DNA from: Akkermansiaceae bacterium
GTDB taxonomy: Bacteria > Verrucomicrobiota > Verrucomicrobiia > Verrucomicrobiales > Akkermansiaceae
Direction: 5' to 3'
Assembly (NCBI GenBank): GCA_018676385.1
Contig: JABHEX010000182.1
Location: forward strand, 1-10,292
Length of the DNA: 10,292 bases
The position numbers and the translations under genes were made by a program. The notes beneath the pieces were generated by a model. It was not told where the DNA came from, did not search any database, and saw only the letters and a list, made by a program, of their open reading frames with translations. Below, one piece after another: positions 1-5,952 of the stretch. Each line of letters begins with the position of its first letter. Within the stretch, counting starts at the first letter, position 1.

Positions 1-83
1 CTGAGATCGGTGCTTGCTCGGTGTGATTCATCTGGCAGGTTGGCAGCGTGTTTGGTTTTTCCTAACGTGCGCCATGTGGGCAT
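1..83 (-). other. Possible start of a downstream gene running off the left edge
   Basis: An ATG on the minus strand (bases 81-83) lies 9 nt after the lysC stop and opens a frame that stays free of stops to base 1, 27 codons beginning MPTWRTLGKTKHAANL. An AAGG lies directly against the ATG, too close for a normal ribosome binding site. The spacing would suit a gene co-transcribed behind lysC, but 27 open codons is well within chance, and the plus strand is also open across this stretch. I do not recognise the peptide. No terminator-like hairpin is visible after lysC here. The only local pattern is a short direct repeat, TGGCAG-GT-TGGCAG, near base 33. Confidence 0.2.
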
Positions 84-92
84 CCTTAATTT

Positions 93-1322
93 TCAAGTGG
101 ATGGTTTTTTGTCCAGATGAAATGCCTCATGTACGACCCTGGCGGCATCTTCGATTACCGTCTCATTGACTGTTACAGCAATCTTAATCTCGGACGTTGA
201 GATCATACCAATATTGATCTCTGCATTGCCGAGGGCTTGGAACATCTTGGCCGCCACGCCCGAGTGCGAGCGCATGCCTATACCTACAGTGCTTAGTTTG
301 GCGAGACCGGCTTCAGTCTCGATCTGGGCATTATCGGATATTTCTCCTAGGACAGGTTTGAGTGCTGCTTGGGCACGACCTAGATCATTAGTGTGCATGG
401 TGAATGAGTGGCGAGCCATACCGTTGCTGGCAATATTGGAGACGATCATATCCAAGTTTACTTCGGCATCGGCAAGACATCCGAGAATTCTTCCCGAATT
501 ACCGGGTAGATCTGGGATTTCGGTGATAGTGACGCGGGCTTGGGAGCGCTCGATGGAGACTCCTCGGATGACTACTGCTTCCATGGCGGGATGTTCTTCG
601 GTGACTATAGTTCCTGGGTTATCGTTTAGGCTTGAGCAAACTTCAAAGACAACACCATATTTTTTGGCAAATTCAACAGAGCGTGATTGCATGACCTTGC
701 TGCCGGATGATGCCATTTCCAACATTTCATCGTAGGAGATTTTCGGTAGCTTACGTGCGTTTTGAACCACACGTGGGTCGCAGGTGTAGACGCCATCGAC
801 GTCGGTAAGGATTTGGCAAAGGTCAGCCTTTAATGAGGCGGCGACTGCGATTGCGGTGAGGTCGGAGCCGCCACGTCCGAGCGTATGAATAAGTCCATCA
901 TGGGTAATGCCTTGAAAGCCGGCTACAATGATAACTTTTCCTTGATCAATCCAGCTACGCATCATGGTGGAGTCAATCTCGTCGATTCGTCCACGTGTGT
1001 GGCTACCAGTTGTTTTGATGCCTGCCTGACGGCCTGTTGCGGACACGGCATCCACCCCCATACTTTGTAATGCCATCGAGACGAGTGCAATCGACTGTTG
1101 TTCCCCGCTTGATAAAAGCACGTCGAGCTCACGCTCCGGTGGGGCGGCATTTAGATTGTTTGCCATGCCGATGAGTTTATCGGTGACACCACCCATCGCG
1201 GAAACCACAGCAACCACGTCATTACCTTCGTCCCGAAGCTTTTTGATTCGGGTGGCGACGTTGCGAATGCGGTCGAGGCTGCCGACGGATGAGCCGCCGT
1301 ATTTTTGGACAATCAAAGCCAT
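93..1322 (-). CDS. lysC: Aspartate kinase (aspartokinase) with two ACT domains
   Basis: Phosphorylates L-aspartate to 4-phosphoaspartate with ATP, the first step of the lysine, threonine, methionine and diaminopimelate pathways in the cytosol. The 409-residue protein has the usual length of monofunctional class II aspartokinases. Residues 1-245 form the amino-acid kinase domain: KYGGSSV at 7-13, SSGEQ at 71-75, GRGGSDLTA at 149-157 and TDVDGVYTCDPR at 173-184. Two ACT domains follow (about 264-335 and 345-405), the allosteric lysine/threonine-binding part, with GVAAKMFQALGNAEINIGMI in the second. There is no fused homoserine dehydrogenase. The ATG start gives the canonical MALIVQKYGG N-terminus but has no Shine-Dalgarno sequence. 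It overlaps the end of a lysine-rich small ORF by 10 nt. Met247 could be an internal start for a separate regulatory subunit. The gene diverges from korA. Confidence 0.96.
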   Translation of the reverse strand: MALIVQKYGGSSVGSLDRIRNVATRIKKLRDEGNDVVAVVSAMGGVTDKLIGMANNLNAAPPERELDVLLSSGEQQSIALVSMALQSMGVDAVSATGRQAGIKTTGSHTRGRIDEIDSTMMRSWIDQGKVIIVAGFQGITHDGLIHTLGRGGSDLTAIAVAASLKADLCQILTDVDGVYTCDPRVVQNARKLPKISYDEMLEMASSGSKVMQSRSVEFAKKYGVVFEVCSSLNDNPGTIVTEEHPAMEAVVIRGVSIERSQARVTITEIPDLPGNSGRILGCLADAEVNLDMIVSNIASNGMARHSFTMHTNDLGRAQAALKPVLGEISDNAQIETEAGLAKLSTVGIGMRSHSGVAAKMFQALGNAEINIGMISTSEIKIAVTVNETVIEDAARVVHEAFHLDKKPST

Positions 1323-1423
1323 GCGGCACGGAGCATAGTTATCATCTCAGCTGGGTCAAGCTTGGTGAATGGCAGCTGTAAAATATCATCTCTTTTCTTT
1401 GCTTTGCTATTCTTTTTTCTCAT
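1313..1423 (-). CDS. Lysine-rich 36-codon small ORF overlapping the lysC start (candidate leader peptide)
   Basis: A minus-strand ATG at 1421-1423 opens 36 codons. The product begins MRKKNSKAKKRDD and ends EMITMLRAAWL. Its TGA (1313-1315) lies inside lysC codons 3-4, so the two frames share 10 nt (ATGGCTTTGA). Five of residues 3-10 are lysine and a sixth follows at 21. lysC has no ribosome binding site of its own, so translation of this ORF could deliver ribosomes to lysC, and lysine supply could alter that. Both roles are inference. A purine-rich AGAAGAG lies 11 nt upstream of the ATG, a weak and rather distant match. I do not recognise the peptide. The lysines may simply reflect an A-rich noncoding stretch, and no attenuator hairpin is visible between it and lysC. 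Confidence 0.4.
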   Translation of the reverse strand: MRKKNSKAKKRDDILQLPFTKLDPAEMITMLRAAWL

Positions 1424-1453
1424 GGTAATAGGATCTCTTCTGAAATTGCATCC
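1323..1453. promoter_or_regulatory. Divergent lysC / korA intergenic region
   Basis: This 131-bp gap separates the diverging starts of lysC and korA and must hold or lie near both promoters unless they are further upstream. It contains the small ORF on the minus strand, a pyrimidine-rich plus-strand tract at about 1388-1420, two CAGCTG palindromes (1348-1353 and 1373-1378) and the 8-bp palindrome CAAGCTTG (1357-1364) between them. I found no convincing promoter for korA: TTGCTA (1404-1409) with TAATAG (1426-1431) is the nearest match and is weak. No lysine riboswitch fold is recognisable, and the space is short for one. Confidence 0.5.
1332..1359 (-). promoter_or_regulatory. Possible sigma70-type promoter giving a near-leaderless lysC mRNA
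   Basis: On the minus strand TTGACC (1354-1359) and TATGCT (1332-1337) are separated by 16 nt. They match the TTGACA and TATAAT consensus at 5/6 and 4/6 positions. Transcription would start about 2-3 nt before the lysC ATG, which fits the missing Shine-Dalgarno sequence. The match lies inside the lysine-rich small ORF, so if this is the only promoter that ORF would not be transcribed. Single box matches like this are common by chance. Confidence 0.25.
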
Positions 1454-3229
1454 ATGAGCCAGCCTACCGCTTTACCCGTCTCGGACAGCTTAAAAAATGC
1501 TGTCATTCGTCTTGCAGGATACTCTCAGGACGGGATCCAGTCCATTGGCGCATTTCTCGCCCAATTGGCAGGATCGACAGCGCAGGATGTAATGACCTAC
1601 ATGACGATTCCGTCGACAATTTCCGGTGGACCATCAATCTTCCAAGTGCACCTTGGGTCCGGAAAAGTGCTACATCCAGGCGACGAGGCAGATACCCTAG
1701 TGGCTTTTTATCAGGACTCATATCAAAATCACCTTAGCTCTCTGAGAGATGGGGGGATTTGTTTTTATGATTCTGACAAGGTGGAGGAGATCACAGAGGA
1801 GCGAGGCATCATTCATATTGGTGTGCCATTCACATCGGCAACCATCGAAGCGATCGGAGGCACTGCCAAGGACCGCGGAAAAAATATTTTTGTCCTCGGT
1901 GTGTTGTGTGCGGTATACAAGCTCGATCGTGAGGAAATCACAAAAATCATTAGCAAGAAATTTGGAGGCAAATCCGAGGATATCCTGCGCAATGCGATGC
2001 TTGCTTTTGACGCGGGATATTTGTGGCCCGTGCATGATATTGATCACATGCCAATGGCGCCTGGTGAAAATGCTGAAGAAAAACGACTTTCAACGGATGG
2101 TAACACTATGCTCGCCATGGGCTTGATTGCTGGAGGTTGCCGTTACGGAGCAGGTTATCCTATCACGCCATGGACGACGATCATGGAGCAGCTTCGCTCG
2201 GAATTGCCCAAATACGGGGGAATGTTCATTCAATGTGAAGATGAGCTGGCGGCTGTCTCATTAGCGATTGGTGCTGCCTATGCGGGACATCTTGCCATCA
2301 CAGGATCATCTGGTCCTGGACTTGCGCTCAAGGCAGAGGCTATAGGTTATGCATCGATGGCGGAGCTACCACTTATCGTCGTTAATATTCAGCGAGGTGG
2401 TCCCTCTACCGGAATGCCCACATCCGTGGAGCAATCTGATCTAATGCAAGCGATTTACGGATCTCATGGCGATGCGCCCCGCGTTGTATTAGCCCCTCGA
2501 AATGTTGAGGATTGCTTTTATACAGCAGTTGAGGCGTGCAGAATTGCCCGCAAGTATTCAACTCCCGTTGTGATTTTATCTGATCAGGCGATTGCGACAC
2601 GTATTGAGGCCTTTCCTGAGCCTGATCTCGAGAAACATTGGGATGATGTTGATCTTGATCTCGACGAGCGGGGTGTCGATTTCAAGCCTTATCCAATTGA
2701 TCAGCTGACACGCCATTCGCCTCCGGGATCACGCTCAACGGAGGGTAAGTATCCAGTTGTCACTGGGCTAGAGCACGACGAGTGGGGGCACCCCTCGGGC
2801 AATCCTGAAAACCATGCTGCTATGACGGCTAAGCGACGAAATAAGTTGGTGAATCTGGCAGAGTCGTTGCCTAGGCCAGAGATATTCGGTGATGATACGG
2901 GTGATATTCTGCTTGTTGGTTGGGGTTCGACTTATGGACCCATACGTGAGGCTACTGGTAAACTTCGTGATGCTGGCCACAAAGTGGGAGCACTGCATAT
3001 TCGGCATATACATCCATTGCGTGTTGACCTAGGAGAGCTTTTTGAGAACTTCTCGCATGTGCTCGTACCCGAGATGAATGACTCTGGTGTTTACGGGATG
3101 GGCCAGCTAACAACGCTTCTCCGAGCCGTGACATGTGATCCAAAAATCAAGTCGATCAACAAGACTATGGGTATTACTTTTCGTGTGCAGGAGATCGTCG
3201 ATGCCGCTACTCATACTCTCAAGTCGTAA
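1454..3229 (+). CDS. korA: 2-oxoacid:ferredoxin oxidoreductase, fused gamma-alpha subunit
   Basis: Large subunit of a two-subunit enzyme that oxidatively decarboxylates a 2-oxoacid, most likely 2-oxoglutarate, with CoA to an acyl-CoA, CO2 and reduced ferredoxin. The 591-residue protein has the fused gamma-alpha order. A gamma domain (about 15-190) begins IRLAGYSQDGIQSIG. A pyrimidine-binding alpha domain (about 215-400) carries GYPITP at 234-239, SGPG at 286-289 and RGGPSTGMPT at 314-323. A transketolase-C-like domain begins near 483 (DILLVGWGSTYGP). No ferredoxin or delta domain is present. The ATG start is preceded by no Shine-Dalgarno sequence. The partner subunit korB follows after 20 nt. 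Substrate choice among 2-oxoglutarate, pyruvate and other 2-oxoacids cannot be settled from sequence alone. Confidence 0.92.
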   Translation: MSQPTALPVSDSLKNAVIRLAGYSQDGIQSIGAFLAQLAGSTAQDVMTYMTIPSTISGGPSIFQVHLGSGKVLHPGDEADTLVAFYQDSYQNHLSSLRDGGICFYDSDKVEEITEERGIIHIGVPFTSATIEAIGGTAKDRGKNIFVLGVLCAVYKLDREEITKIISKKFGGKSEDILRNAMLAFDAGYLWPVHDIDHMPMAPGENAEEKRLSTDGNTMLAMGLIAGGCRYGAGYPITPWTTIMEQLRSELPKYGGMFIQCEDELAAVSLAIGAAYAGHLAITGSSGPGLALKAEAIGYASMAELPLIVVNIQRGGPSTGMPTSVEQSDLMQAIYGSHGDAPRVVLAPRNVEDCFYTAVEACRIARKYSTPVVILSDQAIATRIEAFPEPDLEKHWDDVDLDLDERGVDFKPYPIDQLTRHSPPGSRSTEGKYPVVTGLEHDEWGHPSGNPENHAAMTAKRRNKLVNLAESLPRPEIFGDDTGDILLVGWGSTYGPIREATGKLRDAGHKVGALHIRHIHPLRVDLGELFENFSHVLVPEMNDSGVYGMGQLTTLLRAVTCDPKIKSINKTMGITFRVQEIVDAATHTLKS

Positions 3230-3249
3230 GCCGTAATTTTTTATCTTTA

Positions 3250-4143
3250 ATGACCCTTCCAGAAGAAAAACTTACAAAGAAGCAGTTGAAAGCCGATCAC
3301 CCGACTTGGTGTCCGGGCTGTGGTGACTTTGCCGTATTGGCGTCCTTTTTCAACGTCGTGCAAAAGCTGGGCATCCCTCATGAGAAAATCGTTTGTGTAG
3401 CTGGTATTGGGTGCTCATCTCGTTTTCCCTATTTTGTGAATACACATGGAATACACTTTATTCACGGTCGTGCACTACCGCTGGCTACGGGTATTTCATT
3501 ATCGCGACCTGACCTCCATGTATTTGTCTTTGGTGGTGATGGTGACGGGTTTTCGATTGGCGGTAATCATCTTAACCATGCTGCCAGGAAAAACGTTAAT
3601 CTCTCATACGTGGTGATGGATAACCAAGTATATGGACTAACAAAAAATCAGACTAGCCCCACAACGCCAATTGGTCGTCGCTCTAAAACCGATCCGCGCG
3701 GTTCTGTTGACCGGCCAATTAATCCCATGGCGCAGCTGGTTGCCAGTGGTGCTACATTCATTGCGCGCACTCATGCGGCACAGGTGAAGCATATGAATGA
3801 GATGTTTGAGCGGGCTATCCTTCATCCCGGTTTTGCTGTTGTCGAAACTTTGTCTGAGTGTACGATGTTTTTTCCGGGAGCCTTTGATTCTGGTAATCCT
3901 CGTAAAGGCGGAGCATTTAATCTTGTCGATGAAACGAAACGTAATATGGAATGCACTGCCGAGGCAATGCAGCTTGCTGAAGAAACCGAAATTATGCTTC
4001 CAGGGAAATTTGGTGTCTATCTCGAAAGTCGCCGCCCAACTAAAAACGAACTTGAAAACGAGTGGCTTAAAGATGCTCAGGCAAAAGTAGCAGACCTAAA
4101 ACCAAGAGATCTTTTACGTCAAAAATTTGCAGCGATGCGCTAA
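3250..4143 (+). CDS. korB: 2-oxoacid:ferredoxin oxidoreductase, beta subunit (TPP and 4Fe-4S)
   Basis: Catalytic partner of KorA. It binds thiamine diphosphate and one [4Fe-4S] cluster and passes electrons to ferredoxin. The 297-residue protein shows WCPGCGD at 20-26, GIGCSSR at 52-58 and SECTMFFPG at 202-210, so Cys21, Cys24, Cys55 and Cys204 are the likely cluster ligands. The TPP-binding stretch is GGDGDGFSIGGNH (95-107) with MDNQVYGLT at 123-131. Its length and single cluster match two-subunit KorAB enzymes such as those of mycobacteria and Hydrogenobacter, rather than the large oxygen-sensitive pyruvate:ferredoxin oxidoreductases with extra ferredoxin domains. The ATG lies in an AT-rich leader with no Shine-Dalgarno sequence. 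The gene is 20 nt after korA and 14 nt before metY, so the three are probably co-transcribed. Confidence 0.94.
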   Translation: MTLPEEKLTKKQLKADHPTWCPGCGDFAVLASFFNVVQKLGIPHEKIVCVAGIGCSSRFPYFVNTHGIHFIHGRALPLATGISLSRPDLHVFVFGGDGDGFSIGGNHLNHAARKNVNLSYVVMDNQVYGLTKNQTSPTTPIGRRSKTDPRGSVDRPINPMAQLVASGATFIARTHAAQVKHMNEMFERAILHPGFAVVETLSECTMFFPGAFDSGNPRKGGAFNLVDETKRNMECTAEAMQLAEETEIMLPGKFGVYLESRRPTKNELENEWLKDAQAKVADLKPRDLLRQKFAAMR

Positions 4144-4157
4144 CCAAATAAATAATA

Positions 4158-5444
4158 ATGAAACACGAAACTCTATGCCTCCATGGTGGTCAGCAGCCTG
4201 ACCCAGCAACCAACGCCTGTGCTATACCGGTTTACCGAACCAGTGCATTTGTATTTGATTCCACAGAGCACGCTGCGAACCTCTTTGCTTTAAAGGAGTT
4301 GGGTAACATATACACCCGTCTAATGAACCCCACAACGGATGTGCTTGAAAAAAGGGTTTGTCTGTTAGAAGGGGCTCATGAAATGGCTGGCTTGGCGTTC
4401 GCTTCCGGCACGGCAGCTATTTTTAACAGTATTATCAACCTTGCAGAGAGTGGAGATAATATTATTTCAGCACGTAATTTATACGGTGGGTCATACACAC
4501 AATTTAACGATATTCTTCCCAAAATGGGTATTGATGTGACTTTGGTTGATTCGTCTGTTCCGGCTAACTTTGAAGCTGCAATCAATGAAAAGACACGCGC
4601 GCTTTTTTGTGAAACTGTCTCCAATCCAGCTCTTGAAGTTGCTGATCTTGAGGCCATTGCTGATATTGCACACGCTCATGGGCTGCCACTAATCGTGGAC
4701 GCTACATTTTCGACGCCATACCTAACAAACCCACTTGAGCATGGTGCAGATATTGTTGTACATTCTCTCACTAAGTGGTTTGGTGGCCACGGAATTGGGA
4801 TTGGTGGTCTAGTTGTTGATTCAGGAAAATTCAATTGGGCTGGTGGTAAGCACCCGCTGTTTGACGAACCAGACACGTCATATCACGGATTACGTTGGGG
4901 ACATGATTTGCCAGACCCGCTTGCTCCGCTGGCGTACATTCTGCGAATGCGCACTGTACCACTACGAAATCTTGGGGCATGTATTGCACCCGATAATGCA
5001 TGGCAGTTCTTGCAAGGGATTGAGACCTTACCGTTGCGCATGGAGAGGCATTGTGAAAATGCACTCAAGGTAGCTGAGTATCTTAAAGGGCATCAGGCCG
5101 TCGAGTGGGTTCGCTTTCCGGGCCTCGTGGATGATCCCGAGTATGAGCGCAACCAAAAGTATTTGAAAGGCAAGGGCGGTGGTATGGTTGTTTTTGAGTT
5201 AAAAGGCGGTAGCGATGCGGGGCAGAAATTTATTGAGTCTTTGCAGCTATTTCTCCATCTTGCTAATGTGGGTGATGCTAAAAGTCTGGCAATCCATCCG
5301 GCAACAACAACTCACAGTCAGTTAAATGCTGCACAGCAGCTTGCTGGGGGCATTTCACCAGGGTTGATTCGTCTCAGTGTAGGTATTGAAAATATTGAAG
5401 ATATTGTTGCTGATCTTGATCAAGCGCTCAATGCGTTAACTTAA
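4158..5444 (+). CDS. metY: O-acetylhomoserine sulfhydrylase (PLP-dependent)
   Basis: Makes homocysteine (or methionine with methanethiol) from O-acetylhomoserine and sulfide, a direct-sulfhydrylation route to methionine in the cytosol. The 428-residue protein belongs to the Cys/Met-metabolism PLP family: IYTRLMNPT at 51-59, FASGTAA at 81-87, DATFSTPYL at 181-189, the PLP lysine Lys206 in HSLTKWFGGHG, and SLAIHPATTTH at 376-386. The insert DSGKFNW...YHGLRW (221-247) and the length above 420 mark the MetY branch rather than shorter cystathionine gamma-synthase or methionine gamma-lyase. The active-site cysteine of methionine gamma-lyase is absent: LYGGSYTQ replaces the usual YGCT. The gene follows korB by 14 nt with an AT-rich, Shine-Dalgarno-free leader. 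Substrate could be succinyl- rather than acetyl-homoserine in principle. Confidence 0.9.
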   Translation: MKHETLCLHGGQQPDPATNACAIPVYRTSAFVFDSTEHAANLFALKELGNIYTRLMNPTTDVLEKRVCLLEGAHEMAGLAFASGTAAIFNSIINLAESGDNIISARNLYGGSYTQFNDILPKMGIDVTLVDSSVPANFEAAINEKTRALFCETVSNPALEVADLEAIADIAHAHGLPLIVDATFSTPYLTNPLEHGADIVVHSLTKWFGGHGIGIGGLVVDSGKFNWAGGKHPLFDEPDTSYHGLRWGHDLPDPLAPLAYILRMRTVPLRNLGACIAPDNAWQFLQGIETLPLRMERHCENALKVAEYLKGHQAVEWVRFPGLVDDPEYERNQKYLKGKGGGMVVFELKGGSDAGQKFIESLQLFLHLANVGDAKSLAIHPATTTHSQLNAAQQLAGGISPGLIRLSVGIENIEDIVADLDQALNALT

Positions 5445-5455
5445 CATATAACGCT

Positions 5456-5929
5456 GTGAAGAATTATTTTTTGGGTTTGTTTTTGATACTGCCGCTCTAT
5501 GCGCATGCTGATATCGAAGGCATCGACACCTACTGGAAGATTGTATCTCGTTCGGTCAAAGAAGGTGATTTCAAATCTTACAAGGCAACATGTCACCCCG
5601 ATGCTGTGCTTGTCAGTGGCTCAAAAAAGGTGAGCTATCCCTTGAGTATAGCTCTCAAGAGGTGGAAAAAAGAGTTTGATGATACCAAGGCGGGGAAGCG
5701 TAAATCTAGCGCATCCTTCCGCTTTCAGAAGCGTTTTCGCGATGCAACAACCGCATTTGAGTCAGGTATCTTGCTCTATGAATTTTCTACAGATGATGGT
5801 AAATCTGGTAAAGATTATGTTTTTCTCGATGCGTTGTTAGTCAAGGAAAAGGGTAAGTGGCTAATTATGATGGAGTATCAGAAAGGGCCAGCAACAAAGG
5901 AGGATTGGGAAAGGCTGAAGCCCCAGTGA
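5456..5929 (+). CDS. Secreted NTF2/SnoaL-like small protein of unknown function
   Basis: The 157-residue product begins with a signal peptide: a short basic start (MKN), a hydrophobic core (FLGLFLILPLY) and a likely signal peptidase I site after AHA18. There is no lipobox cysteine, so it should be periplasmic or secreted and soluble. The mature part reads like the NTF2/SnoaL (DUF4440-like) fold: an N-terminal helix region TYWKIVSRSVKEGDFKSYKA, then HPDAVLVSG, and a final strand pair DALLVKEKGKWLIMMEYQKG. This fold assignment comes from pattern only, and no catalytic residues can be named. It is basic and lysine-rich. The start is GTG, chosen because it gives a complete signal peptide. It lies 11 nt after metY, so it is probably the last gene of the korA operon. 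Confidence 0.75.
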   Translation: MKNYFLGLFLILPLYAHADIEGIDTYWKIVSRSVKEGDFKSYKATCHPDAVLVSGSKKVSYPLSIALKRWKKEFDDTKAGKRKSSASFRFQKRFRDATTAFESGILLYEFSTDDGKSGKDYVFLDALLVKEKGKWLIMMEYQKGPATKEDWERLKPQ

Positions 5930-5952
5930 TATTACGATCGATGGTTTTCCTC
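5930..5952. other. Convergent 3' ends with no visible terminator
   Basis: Only 23 bp separate the stop of the secreted NTF2-like gene from the stop of the beta-CASP nuclease gene on the other strand. The stretch holds the 6-bp palindrome CGATCG but no GC-rich hairpin with a following T-run on either strand. The two transcripts must therefore end inside each other's coding sequence, by factor-dependent termination, or overlap at the 3' ends. Confidence 0.5.

Noticed and set aside
166..735. A 189-codon open frame antisense to the lysC ACT-domain region
   Set aside because: It lies wholly opposite an intact, well-conserved gene and its product is low in recognisable motifs, as expected of a shadow frame.
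1323..1453. Lysine riboswitch (L-box) upstream of lysC
   Set aside because: The space is short for the roughly 170-nt element and I see none of its multi-helix junction or a terminator.
4158..5444. Reading metY as methionine gamma-lyase feeding 2-oxobutyrate to KorAB
   Set aside because: It would make an attractive pathway, but the lyase's active-site cysteine is replaced (LYGGSYTQ) and the MetY-type insert at residues 221-247 is present.
5930..5952. Bidirectional terminator between the convergent genes
   Set aside because: The 23-bp gap has only a 6-bp palindrome, with no stable stem or T-run.
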